Source: Tretioscincus oriximinensis
Taxonomy: Eukaryota > Chordata > Lepidosauria > Squamata > Gymnophthalmidae
DNA length: 64,000 nucleotides
Direction of reading: 5' to 3'
NCBI GenBank assembly: GCA_022410635.1
Contig: JAJVDF010000003.1
Location: 2,491,421 to 2,555,420, forward strand
Shown here: positions 50,801 through 62,800 of the stretch, in pieces
Layout of the letters: every line of letters begins with the position of its first letter
How positions within the stretch are numbered: position 1 is the first letter of the stretch
The notes under the pieces: model-generated
The model's database searches: none
What the model was told of the DNA's origin: nothing
The model's input: the letters and a program-made list of their open reading frames with translations, nothing else
Made by a program: the position numbers and the translations under genes

Positions 50801-53800
50801 CTAGGAAGACGATCTGTCATCTGAGAAATCAGGTTTCAAAGCTCTGTGTCGGATAATGGTTGAGCACCACTAACCTGTAAGCTCTAGCCAACCAAGCTAT
50901 TCGAAAGCAAGAATTGCAACTGACTGCGACTAGATAAATGGGAACCAACACAGCTTGGTGGGGAAGATAGAATATGAACCTTTGGGTGAAAAATAAATTT
51001 GTAAGTTGCTTTGAGTCCCTTTGGGTAAGAAAAGCAAGGTATAAAAGCCCAGTTCTTTTCTTTCTCTTCTTTTTCTTCCTCTTCTTTTTCTGGTTTGCTA
51101 GTTGTCATTGCAATATATATGGTAACTTTGAAAACCAAATGGTAATCTCAGAAGTTTGGAAATGATTCTGATACTTAATGATATTTTTTTTTATTGAGCC
51201 AGCTTGCCATGGCAAACCTNATTCATGGGAATGAACTGGAACTGGCAGTCTGTGTGGGGAGTGTTTTAGGAGAAAGTGCAGCTCAAGCAACACATTATGC
51301 ACTAGAGTTGCTAGCAAGAAAATGTATGACCATAACAACATGGTAAGAACACGTTAATTCATTTTTCCTATTACTAAACCACAGAGCATTATGCAATAGA
51401 ACAGATAAGTTCTATATTTATGAAATAATTTTGATGTTTGTTGTTTAAAACAGTAGTAGAAAATTAAGACATTATCTAGAAAGTACTATAAAAATTTAAA
51501 GCTAAGTGNAGAAGCATGTTAGGAACAAGCATCAATATTTTGTGAGCCACAAAGATGTTATTCAGCTAGTAAAAATCACTTCCATTCTATTAAGGTCTAG
51601 AGTTACGATGTTCTAGGATTTGTGCTATATGTAAATAATTAAAGTGCGTTAAAACTGTAGGTGCTCTTCCCACTGTGTAATCCTATCAGTTCAAATCAAA
51701 TAATGTTGACATATTTTGGGCAGGATGTTCAAACTGTATTGTACACCAATTTCTTGATAGAAATCAATAATGGAGGGCATACATCTGTTGGCTGGAATAT
51801 AAATATGGACAGGAAATGCTTTTAGAAGTGATACTAAAAACTGTGTAAAAGCTGTATTATTGTTGGGCCAGAACAGACCCACCTGTGTACAGTTGTTAGT
51901 ATTAAGGGACACCCCAGAATGAATTTGAAGTTGGGAAGAGGTGGCATGGACTTGAAATAAAATATAATGCATTTTACCCAGTTTCCAAATCTGTAATTAT
52001 GTGAGCCTTCCATAGTCAGAAGAGATTAGCTCTAGGGGCTAAATTGCTCTTTAGAGCAGAATAGACATAGCCAATTAAAATGGTTGCTACACATATTCAA
52101 CCAGTCTGGTCATAGGCAGGATTGATGTGTGGTTCTCCATGCATGGAGTTATGTAGCATGCAAGACAGGCAGCGTGAACCTTCGCAGACAAACCTACTTC
52201 TTCAGCTGTGCTTCAGAAATGGAGCCTGCCATCCACATNCTAGTGTAGACTATGGCAGCCCCTGAATGTGGATGGGCCAAGCTCCTTTTTCGTTCCTGAA
52301 AAAGGAAAGTGGAGGTTGCTCTGGCTGGGAAAATCAGGAGATCTGCNGGGGTGTGTGTATAAAAATGTTTTAAAAATCACCGTCAGGGCTTTTTTTCTCC
52401 TTCATCATCTGGGCTGGGCTAGAGGTCCTCCTCCTCCTCCTTGCTGCTGAGGGAGAGGGGAGGGATCAAGTCAAGNCTTGAAAGAGCCCCAAAGTGCAGT
52501 TCCCTCCCTTCCCCAGGCAGCATCACCNGTAGAATAAGTGGCTGTGAGGTGGAGTCTTTGACGGAAGAAGATTTGTTCTTTCCCTAATCCCTCCTCCTCC
52601 CCTCCCCCCCACCATGTGGAGTTAAGCAGCAGCAGGGAAGCAGAAAAAAGCAAGAAGGAGGTTCCTTCTTACAGGCTGAATGACGTGACCAGAATATAGA
52701 GCGAGGGGGGCTTTTTCAGCATGAAAATGTGCTGAAAAACCCGTCCTATATGTGAGTATATACAGTATGTGTAAATTAAGAGATGCTGACTGTCTATCAC
52801 ATGTACCAAAACAGGGGGAGAAACTTCATTTCTGTAATGTATATCTAACCTGGAAAAAATATCCATAGACATTTGATTTCTTGAAAATGAACCACACTTG
52901 GGATCTAGTTTATTAATTCAGAAGTGAATTATTAGTCCAGGAAGTCCATTTTTCTTTCTCAAACCTTTATTTTCCGATTTTCATTCATGAAAACATCATG
53001 CTTTCATATGCCTTCTAAGGAAAGAACTTTTCATTTCCTATGTTAGATCCATGTAATTTATGTATTCTGAAAAATCTGGAAAATAATGATAAATACTTGT
53101 TCATGCCATGATGAAATATATTACTTTTGTCACTATTTAATTTTGTTAATAGAATGGGATTTTTTTTAATGTTAAATTTAGAGAAATAGCCATGTTAGTC
53201 TAGTAAAAAGTCCAGCATCTGAAGAAGTAGATGTGTCTAGGAAAGCTTATGCTACCCACTTTTCTCCTGTTAGTCTCTAAGTGCTACTAGCCCCTTTGCT
53301 GGACTTTAATGTTAAAGCTACAGTTAACCTGGAAAACATATCATTGTGTTTTATATTTTAGATATTAGTACTATAGGTAAACTCCATTTTATGATTTTCT
53401 GCTTTGTAAATTAACAACTTTACAAGCACTTAGTTTTAGTATATTACCCTAAAATTGAGTGTTCAAAAAGATACTACTTCTACTGTTGTTTGTGTTACTA
53501 ATCTCCACTTTATAAGCAAAATTTTGGTCCCAAATAGCTCGTAAAGTTAGGGGTTACCTGTATTTGTATATCATATATTGTATCAGTGCAAAAGAACATA
53601 AATAGTAATTAGAAACAAGATTGATTATTTTCATCCTTAGGTTTGTTGCTATTGTTACAATATGATTATTTCTGTTTTAGCTTTCCATCACCTGGATACA
53701 GGTACTTTAATGTTCTTAGAAAGATTTAATTTACTTTGACCTCTGGTTAGTCTTGTTTTTTTTCTGTTAGGATGAGAGGAACCATTTTGAATGCACATGG

Positions 53801-56800
53801 GTATTTCCTAATGGAATCATATTATTTGCATGATAAATAGAACTGAATAGGTACAAACCAAAAAAATGTGAAGGATTGTTGTGGAGACTTCAGCCTCTGA
53901 AATAGACACATCTTTTAAGATGTCTGCCCTTCACACAGTCCACACACNCAATGATGGAGGGTGCTGGTAAGATAATCAGAGAGGGATTAGCTCATGCCAA
54001 CAAGGCAAGAAGTGTGCTGAGTTCAGTTCATAGTTATTTTCTGGAGTTGACATTTTATTGATACTTTATTGGTTTATTGATATGCAAAAACAATCCCAGA
54101 ATGCACCTATTTTTCAACATGTGCAAAACCAGGCCCAAGTGTGTTAAAACAAAGCAGACACCCCTGGTAAGTCTGCATGTGGGTGATTGTATGTCACAAG
54201 CATAGTAGAAAGCTTCTTTGGGTCAGAGTTACGCAGCCCTTAAATAATCCTTATTCAGACTGTGTATTGAAGGGTACGTCCAAATTCACAAAAGCCAACA
54301 CCCTTTGCTATTGCCACATTCCAGAGTCTTAAATTGGTAAATGCTCCTGGAGTGGGGTAAGTGTAGTTGGGGTGAGGCATGAGTCACTTCTAACAGAACA
54401 AAAATTCAGCATTCTCCCTTCACAAGGGTCTCTTCTCCTGCCTACCCTGGACTCCCCATTTACCCCCAAACTTAGCTCCATTCCCCTGACACTGCTTCAA
54501 CCTTACCTCCAAGACTTATGGTTTAAGAGTCTGGGGCAGCAACAGCAGTAAAAAGTATGTGCCCTGCAGATTCCAAAATAAATCTGGACTCATCCTTAAT
54601 TACCCTTAAAATGGGCTAAATTAGAATTACTTAAGCAGTATGTCACCAGGGTCTTAGAGCACTCTCTCCTGCTAGTGAGAGTAAGCACCAGCTAGATCCT
54701 GCCACAGAAAGATGGCTTTGGTTTGATCACAGTGGCTTTGGTTTGAACTCAATTGTTATGTTGATATTGCAATAAACATTAGCTTATACCCTGCATATTC
54801 TGTTAAATATTGAGATAACTAACGAAAAGGTTCTTTAACAGCAATACAGAGACTTCTAATTTAAAAACTGCTCCTAAGAGTACAAACAGTAGACTACTTG
54901 AACATTATTGTTCATCCAGTAAGCAAGCTTGTGCCAGTTTAAATGATCCAAGAAAATATGTATTCTTTATAAAGCTTTGGAAACTATCCCTTTAGAACAA
55001 GAAACGTCTTACTGCTTAAAACAAAATCTAAAAACATTTTTAATCCTGGCTTATTTTTGCTTTTTCTTACTCCCTAAGTTCAGTCATTTCAGAATTATTG
55101 ATCTAAAACAAAAATAGAAAGTTTTGTTACCTTCCTGTTGCAAACTGAGGGTGCATCCAATGTGCTTTAAAATATATATATATATATAATATAACTATAA
55201 TGGATTTGCCAGAAAAGGAAAATGCAAGTCTTTTATTCTGTTATAAACCAAAAATTTAACCTCTATGNGAATGGACTGAAACTGGCAGTCTGTGTGTGGA
55301 GTTTTTTTAGGAGAAAGTGCGGTCCAAATGACACATTATGCGCTAGAGTTACTAGCAAGAAAGTGTATGACCATAACAACATGGTAAGAACCCTTAATTC
55401 ATTTTTTTCTATTAAGGCCTGCTTTCAATTTCACTAATTATACATATGTAATTCATCGCACATTAATAAGGGGTTCAGAGGTAGAGAAGACGAAAGCGTA
55501 ACAGGAAAACTCGATTCTGTTATTCTCTCCACAAGTNTGCAAATTGTTCAGGGTTTTGTGACCTGTTAGTTTTCGTTTTACAGGGACTTGGCAGTAGATC
55601 TTCTCATGATGATTCCTGATAATGAGCTACACTTGGTCAAGCTCTGTGCTTTCTACCCTGGGTGCACAGCAGAGATAAATGACCTACATGAAAAGGTACT
55701 TAAGAGGTCAACTGTCTCTTAAACATTTATGTGAGTAGCAGAAGTTTTACGATAACTTGTTAGCATCCAAAATTAATGCAAGATTCTACTGATTTATATT
55801 TAACCAAATAGATATCCTGCTCTTTAGAATAGCTGAGATTGGTTTACAGTGACTATTTCTGTATGAAAGTGTCAACAGATATTAGGCAGGTGTAGCAGAT
55901 TTCCCTTGACTCCATTTCTTTTTTGTAGAAGGCGATCCAATAGATCTTATTCTACCTTGATGAACAAATCTTGCATCCACGCAAGTCATCCTGCTTAACA
56001 AAGCTGGCGAACCAGATATTGAACTTGGGACTTTCCATAGAATGTCTAAATTACTTAGACCCCAAAACAAAACTGGTGCTTAAACCACGTGCCTTTGGCA
56101 TGGCCTCCCAACAGGATCTTGGGCTGGTAGCTCAGGCCAAAGCCATGACTTTTCTTGCCACTTAGGCCCTGTCCCCATGGAGCCTTATTCTAGGCTATAT
56201 CTTGGAATAGGAGCCTGGGCATAGGAGCCTCTGAACTGAGATATAATCCAGAATAAGGTTCAGTGGGGATAAAGCTGAATAAAAAAATGTAGATCTTGAA
56301 AACTACCTAACTTTTTCATCTATAGAAGAATGCAGGTGAAACCTCTTTATAATGAATTCCAAGGGACCAGAAAAATGTGTATGTTANAATGAAACTTTTA
56401 TTATACTGAAACCAATGCAAAAAACCTGGTTTAAACAAGTTATCACAGTAACACACTTTTAAATACCGGAAACCATCGCAAAATTGACTTTAATACACTT
56501 TTAAATGTCAGAAACCATTGCAAGAACTGTCCCCATTAAGCCTTATTCTGGGCTGTATCTCAGTACAGAGCTTGGCCATCCACATACCAGTATAGACTAT
56601 GGCAGGCCCCATTTAGGGCCTGCCATAGTCTACACTAGTATGTGTATGTCAGATTCCTATTCCAGGATACAGCCCAGAATGAGATTCATTGGAGACAACC
56701 TAGATTCTTTCAGTCTTAACACACTTGATGATGTGCTGCCTTTTCTTGCAAACTGCTTTTCTTTGTCTCCTTCCATCTCACCAGGGTAAATTTATTTACT

Positions 56801-59800
56801 TTTACATAGGATCCAATCATCCATCAGATTCTGAGAATTTAATCTTGTCATCCCTTGTTGGTTTGAAAATCTTTGCTGTCGCTTTAAAAATCTTAGCCTG
56901 TACTGAACATCTTGCCCCTCTTGCACTTCCGTTTGTTATAACAGCGGCTTGCAGAATAGGCAGGGGCACAGAAATCAGTTTGTTATACTGAAACTTTTGT
57001 TACAATGAGGTTTATTACAGCGGGGGTATTTTTACATTGCTTTCAATAATGTTTTGCTGGGACTTTCTAATTTACTATAAAGGGGTTCTTTATAAAGAAG
57101 TTTCACTGTATACACGAAAGTTAGATTTGAGCAATTGGATATTATGATGAAATTTGGTCAGTATTTCAACAGCCCAAGGGAAAAAAAACTGGNAAAACCT
57201 GGGAAAACCAAGCTGTGGAGGACATCAAACATTTTTGTTGGACTGCACAAATTAGAAATCACTAACTACATAGTCTTGATTATCTTAAGATTATGCTTTT
57301 CTCTGTTTGGACAGAATATATCTTGGAATCAGGATTTGTTTTTAGATTTGTTTTTAGAGTGGGTATATGGGAGTGTCGCTTGTATGTAACTGTACAGATG
57401 ACTTGTATTTGTCTATTCCTTTAGCTTAGTTTGATGCTATATATAACCAACCAATTGCCTATGAGAAACATGCAAGATAATGTATTTACAGCCATTATTA
57501 CCAAGTTTATAGTGTACTTTTCTATCTTGTTTTATATGTACGTTATATAACATTCAGAAGATTTTTTCCTGATTGAGAAAAGGATACAAAATGCAAAACC
57601 CACAATTTTGATAACAGAAAATAACCATTTGGTTTGCAGTACTAATGAATACATTAGACATATTCAGGATTAATTGGATTTTTACATAGCCTGCATTTTA
57701 ATTCTTAGGTTATTTGTTGTTTCTATTAGCCCATAGAATTATTTTAATAAATGTTATAATTACCCCCCCCCCCCCAAGCAAAAACAAAAAAATCCGGATG
57801 TGTCATCTGGTTGCTAGTTGAACTGGCATGTTGATGATCAGGTTCTGAGATATATCCTGGAAATAACTCTCTGTGTAGTCAGGGCAGTGATGGCTTCCTA
57901 AAACAGACAATAGAACTTTAAGAATTTTAATTGGTGTCATGGCCAGGCCTGGACTGGAATAGGATTCTGCCTCAGAGGANGAGGAGACCTCCCAGAAGAC
58001 ACAGCTGCCCCAGCACCAGGGTGCCCCTCCAGAAGCTGTACTGCAAGAGCAAGGGCCAAAGGAAAGTCCCAAGCNGGATAGGGTTAAGGAGCTTTTAGCA
58101 GGCAGGAAGCAGCAGGAAGAGTTTAGGCTGCAAATGTTTTCCCTCTTTATAAATCTGTGGTGAGGCCACATTTGGAATACTGTGTTCATTTCTGGTCACC
58201 ACATCTAAAGAGGGATATTGTGGAACTAGAGAAGGTGCAGAAAAGAGCAACAAGAATGATCAAGGGTCTGGAGCACCTCCCTTATGAAGTCAGGCTGCAA
58301 CGTCTGGGCCTCTTCAGCCTCAAAAGATGATATTTGAGAAGTGATCTGATTGAAGTGTACAAAATCATGCATGGGGTGCATGGGAAAGTGTTTTCTCTAT
58401 CACACAACACTAGGACCAGAGGGCACTCCTTGAAACTGAAAAGTATTTTTTCACCCAGAGGGTCATTAGCCTGTAGAAAAATGGAATGTTCACCAGTTGC
58501 AACTTATAACACTTGCAGTATCTGGGAGGGGATCATTTTTCCAAACACATTAAAAACACATAGCCCATTAAAGCTACAAAACTCCAAGTTTTTTATTTTA
58601 TTGAAGGCTTTGAGGATTTTGACAAAGGCTTCATTTTGGATCTCATTAATGCAAGAGCAGTTGTAATTCTAGAAGGTTCATAAACTGTCTCCAATTGTAT
58701 TATCTCTATCAGAATAATTATTACACCAAGGTGACGAATATTAAGAGAAGGCACAACAAATTCTCATTATACAAAAACATTTTGGTTGTAATTATCTTCC
58801 ATATGCCATTATGAAGAAAGAACAACACGAATAACACGATCTCACTTGAAATTTGGCATGTCATGTGTCACAAGTGAGCGACAGGAAGGAGCTCTGTGGG
58901 GACTCTGGATTTTTTGAAAAAATCTGGCTGGGTATGGAATTAATCTTAAGTCCCTACTGCTTCTATTTTTGCTTTTGGATGTCCTAAATATCTTTAAATG
59001 AAAATTACTGTCCTTTTTTCAGTTGGAAGCCTGTGCTGGTCATAATGAAAGTTCTGCAAGAGACACATGTATTTTGAGGTTATTGTTAAAAATGGAATGA
59101 GACTAATTGTCAATATAAACTTTAAAAACTCTGTATTTGCTATTTCTGCCTTAACCCATCACATCCGGAAACCTTTTTTTGAAATAATTCTAGAATAAAA
59201 TTACAGCTTCTTGAAAGCAGTTTTAAAATTTGCTTTTTAGAACTACCAAGTTCCTTTCTTTGTCTTGTATTTGAAGATTCTCAAGGTCATAACTGGTTTT
59301 GATTTATTTTTAATCACCTAAGAGAAGCCCTGCTGAATGAGGTCACAGCTCTGTCTCACCTAGTGGCCCACCAATTGGCCCTGAGCATCTCAAGCAGAAG
59401 GAGACAGTTTGGTGTAATGGTTAGAGTGCTGGATTTTTACCTGGTGGTCTCCCGGTTCGATTTCACACACCTTCATGAAGCCAGCTGGGTGATCTTTGGC
59501 CAATCACTGTTACATAGAACTCTGTTAGCCCCACCTAGTTCACAGGGTTCTGTTGTGGCGAAAGCAACAAAGGCAATATATGTCCCCCTTTGGTTCCTCT
59601 CTCCCTGTAAATGGCATTTCAGTAATACTGCCTGTTGCTCCATCTCATAGGCAATATCAAGACATCAGTCCTAGTAGCTATTGAAACGGCTTCCATGAAT
59701 TTGTCTGACTCTAATCCTATCTTAAGCAGTGCTCCTGTTATGTTATTATGTTCTTGTAACAGTTTTTATGACTTCTGGTCTATGAAACAGAAACTCATTT

Positions 59801-62800
59801 CAATGCCAATGCTTTGTTTTTCAGTGCAGTCTACCACTTGTAGAAGATTGCATGCAGTTAGCAGAAGCAGCTCTGGCTGAAGGAAATATATTTGACTCTA
59901 TAAAATATTATTTGTTAACTATAGAACCAGAAAAGGCTCTTCCCATAGGCATTCAGTATATCAAAGGTAAGCTACTTAATGAACAGTGATGAAATATTGA
60001 TTTCTCTTCAATCCAACGTATTTAGTTTTCATTTTCCATTTGTGTTCTGTAGAACAAATCAGTAGTTCTGAATGGACCTTAGACTCAGTCTGTCCATATC
60101 TTGATCTTCTAAGCTACATACGTACAGAGAAGCTGCTACTCCATAAATGTAGTGAGTAAGTATATTTTGTCTGAGAGCTGTGAAGTTGAATTTTACCTAT
60201 TTCTGTAGCTATATTTTTCCTACTNCCAGTTTGTGTATCATGTCTACCAAGGCTTTGTTCACATGTAATTGAAAAAAACCAACAATTCTGAAGTAACATA
60301 CAGCTGACTTGGATAGCTTTTGCACGTGGAACTATTTATGGTACATGGTAGACTATCTAGCAAGAGTATCTCATAGCACTAAGAGACTAACAAGAAAAAG
60401 GTAGTCAATTTCAGAGAAATAGCCGTGTTAGTCTAGCAGAAAGTTCANCAAAAGAGCTAGCAGCACTTTGGGACTAACTTGAGAAAAGTGGTTGGCATAA
60501 GCTTTCGTAGACAGGTCTACTTCTTCAGATGCTGAGGGACTAATGTCAGGGTCANGTATTTATAGGAAAATGTGTAAGAGAGAAGACAAAGCATATGCAA
60601 CTATAATAAGGTGATGAATTGCAGGTTAGAAAAACAGGTAAATAACAGAAACTAATCTCTGTGTGAAAACAAGGGGAAATGTCTAGTAGAGAAACAATCA
60701 AATACTTAACAGGTGTCATAAAAATGTATAGTTGGCCAGGAAACCATTGTCTCTGTTAAGTCCTTTGTTGATGGCCTGGAACTTGTGAATGTATTCAAGT
60801 TCTGCTGCTTCTCTTTCATACCTTCCTTTGTAGTTTCTTTGTTCAAGAACTGCAGTCCTGAGGTCTGAGAGAGAATGTCCTGGAAGGTTGAAATGTTCAG
60901 CAACTGGTTTCTGTGTGTTTCCATTTCGAATATCTGATTTGTGTCCATTTATTCTCTGGCGAAGGGATTGTCCTGTTTGCCCAATGTAGAGTGTAGAGGG
61001 GCATTGTTGGCAGAAAATGGAATACACCACATTAGAAGATGAGCATGTAAAAGTCCCTCTAATGTTGTGGGTGGTGTTATCAGGTCCCGTGATGACATTG
61101 CCAGGGTGGATGTGTGCACAGAGTTGACATCTGGGTTTGTGGCAGGGTCTAGTTCCCATTTCTCCCTCTGTGTCCTGTGTTCTTTGTGTGAGGAGTTGTT
61201 TGAGGTTGGGTGGTTGTTTGTAAGCCAGCAAAGGTTTNCCACCAAGTGCTCTTGAGAGAGCTGTGTTTTTATCCAAAATAGGTTGAAGTTCATTTATTAT
61301 GTGTTTGAGGGGCCCCAATTGTGAGCTGTATGTGACCACTAATGGGGTTCTGTTGTTTTCTGTCCTCAATCTGTCCTGTAATAGGTTGATTCTGGGTACC
61401 ATTCTGGCTCTGTTGATTTGTTTTTTTACTTCATGTGGTGGGTACTGTAACCTGAGGAATGCTTGCTGTAGTTTCAGGAGTTTGGTGTCTCTGTCTTCTG
61501 GATCCGAGCAGATGCGATTATATCTGAGAGCTTGGCTGTAGACAATAGATTTGGTTGTGTGTTCAGGGTGGAAACTAGAGGCGTTAAATAGGTGTGTCGA
61601 TCAGTGGGTTTGCGATACGGGGTCGTGCTCAGATGTCCGTTGTGTAATTTTATGGTGGTGTCTAGAAAGTGGACTTGCTCCCTAGTTTGTTGCTGTCAAA
61701 AGTGAAATAGTTATGGGTGAGAACAAAGTGGCAGATCTTGGTGGCTAGGCCTGCAGACGTGCTATCTGGAATGGTGTTCTTGATAGCTTGTATTCCATCT
61801 ATGTGGGGGATGTTGGTGTATAGGGATTCCACATCCATAGTAGCCAAGATGGTGTCCTCTGGGAGAAAAAGGTAGGCAGCATGGGCTTCCATAGACAAGT
61901 ATACTTCTGAATACCCAGACAAGTAGACTTGTTAGGAAAGCTCATGCTGCCTATCTTAGTCTCTATCAGATCATTATTTGAAGTAGATTTATCTAGGGAA
62001 AGCTTCTGCTACCTAGCTTTTTATTGTTAGTCTCTAAAGTGCTATGAGATCCCCTTGCTAGATAATGTGTTTGTTTAGTAAGCAATATATCCTTTATTAA
62101 TTGCTATTGTTCTTTTTTCTTCACTTTTTCCATAACTTTTGCAATAAAGTAATTGAAATGAAAATAAACACCATGACTTTTACCTCTTCCACCTGTTCAA
62201 CAATGTCCCTGCTCTATGTTAGTCCTTTTTCATGAGTTTGATGAAACATTAAAAATAGATTTCTGTACAGCACAAGTCAATAATTTAGATATATGTGTGC
62301 CTTCATACTTTTAATGTTTTCAATATGAGTCTACAATTTGGAAAATCAAATAGGAAGAATAAGAATCAAGAAGTAAAAAAAAAATAAAGAAGAATATGTT
62401 TTATATTTTAGATTCTTCAAATTGTTCCTTCATAGTTTGACTGTACTGTAATTACAGTAATTAGTAGCTCCAGAATGATTATATCATTCATTTTTGAATC
62501 AATTTTTAAAATGGCAAATAAATATACTATTGTAAATTTAGATATATGTAATTTTCAAACATATTCATGAAGGCTTTTTTAAAAATTCTATTTTCAGATT
62601 CAGAAATGAATTGTTAATATTGTGTGGTTACATCGGTGCTTTACTGGCTATTCGAAGACAATATGATAGCATTGTGCCAGCACTTTATGAATATACAAGG
62701 TATTTGGTTTTTTTTTAATTACAATAAAACTATGTCTAAAATTAGTAAACTATTTTCTCCTCTCCCCTCCATGCCCAACTGCAGTTCTTCTGTACTACAT

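Larger units (their letters stand above)
60357..62068 (-). mobile_element. Penelope-like element with partial inverted terminal sequences
   Basis: Covers the ORF region plus terminal repeats. The left end (60357-60408) and the right end (about 62005-62068) are inverted copies of the same Penelope terminal sequence (TTGTTAGTCTCTAAAGTGCT type). A second terminal unit at 60410-60535 holds the TCGTAGACAGGTCTACTTCT hairpin typical of these elements. Either a nested insertion into an older fragment or the known complex head-tail structure of Penelope insertions. Confidence 0.75.

Noticed and set aside
55222..55437. 71-aa frame across the exon 21 duplicate
   Set aside because: Only its first part follows exon 21; after the insertion the frame is wrong, and there is no acceptor.
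57803..58189. 128-aa minus-strand frame
   Set aside because: Runs into the CR1 fragment on the wrong strand and has two unknown residues and no domain.
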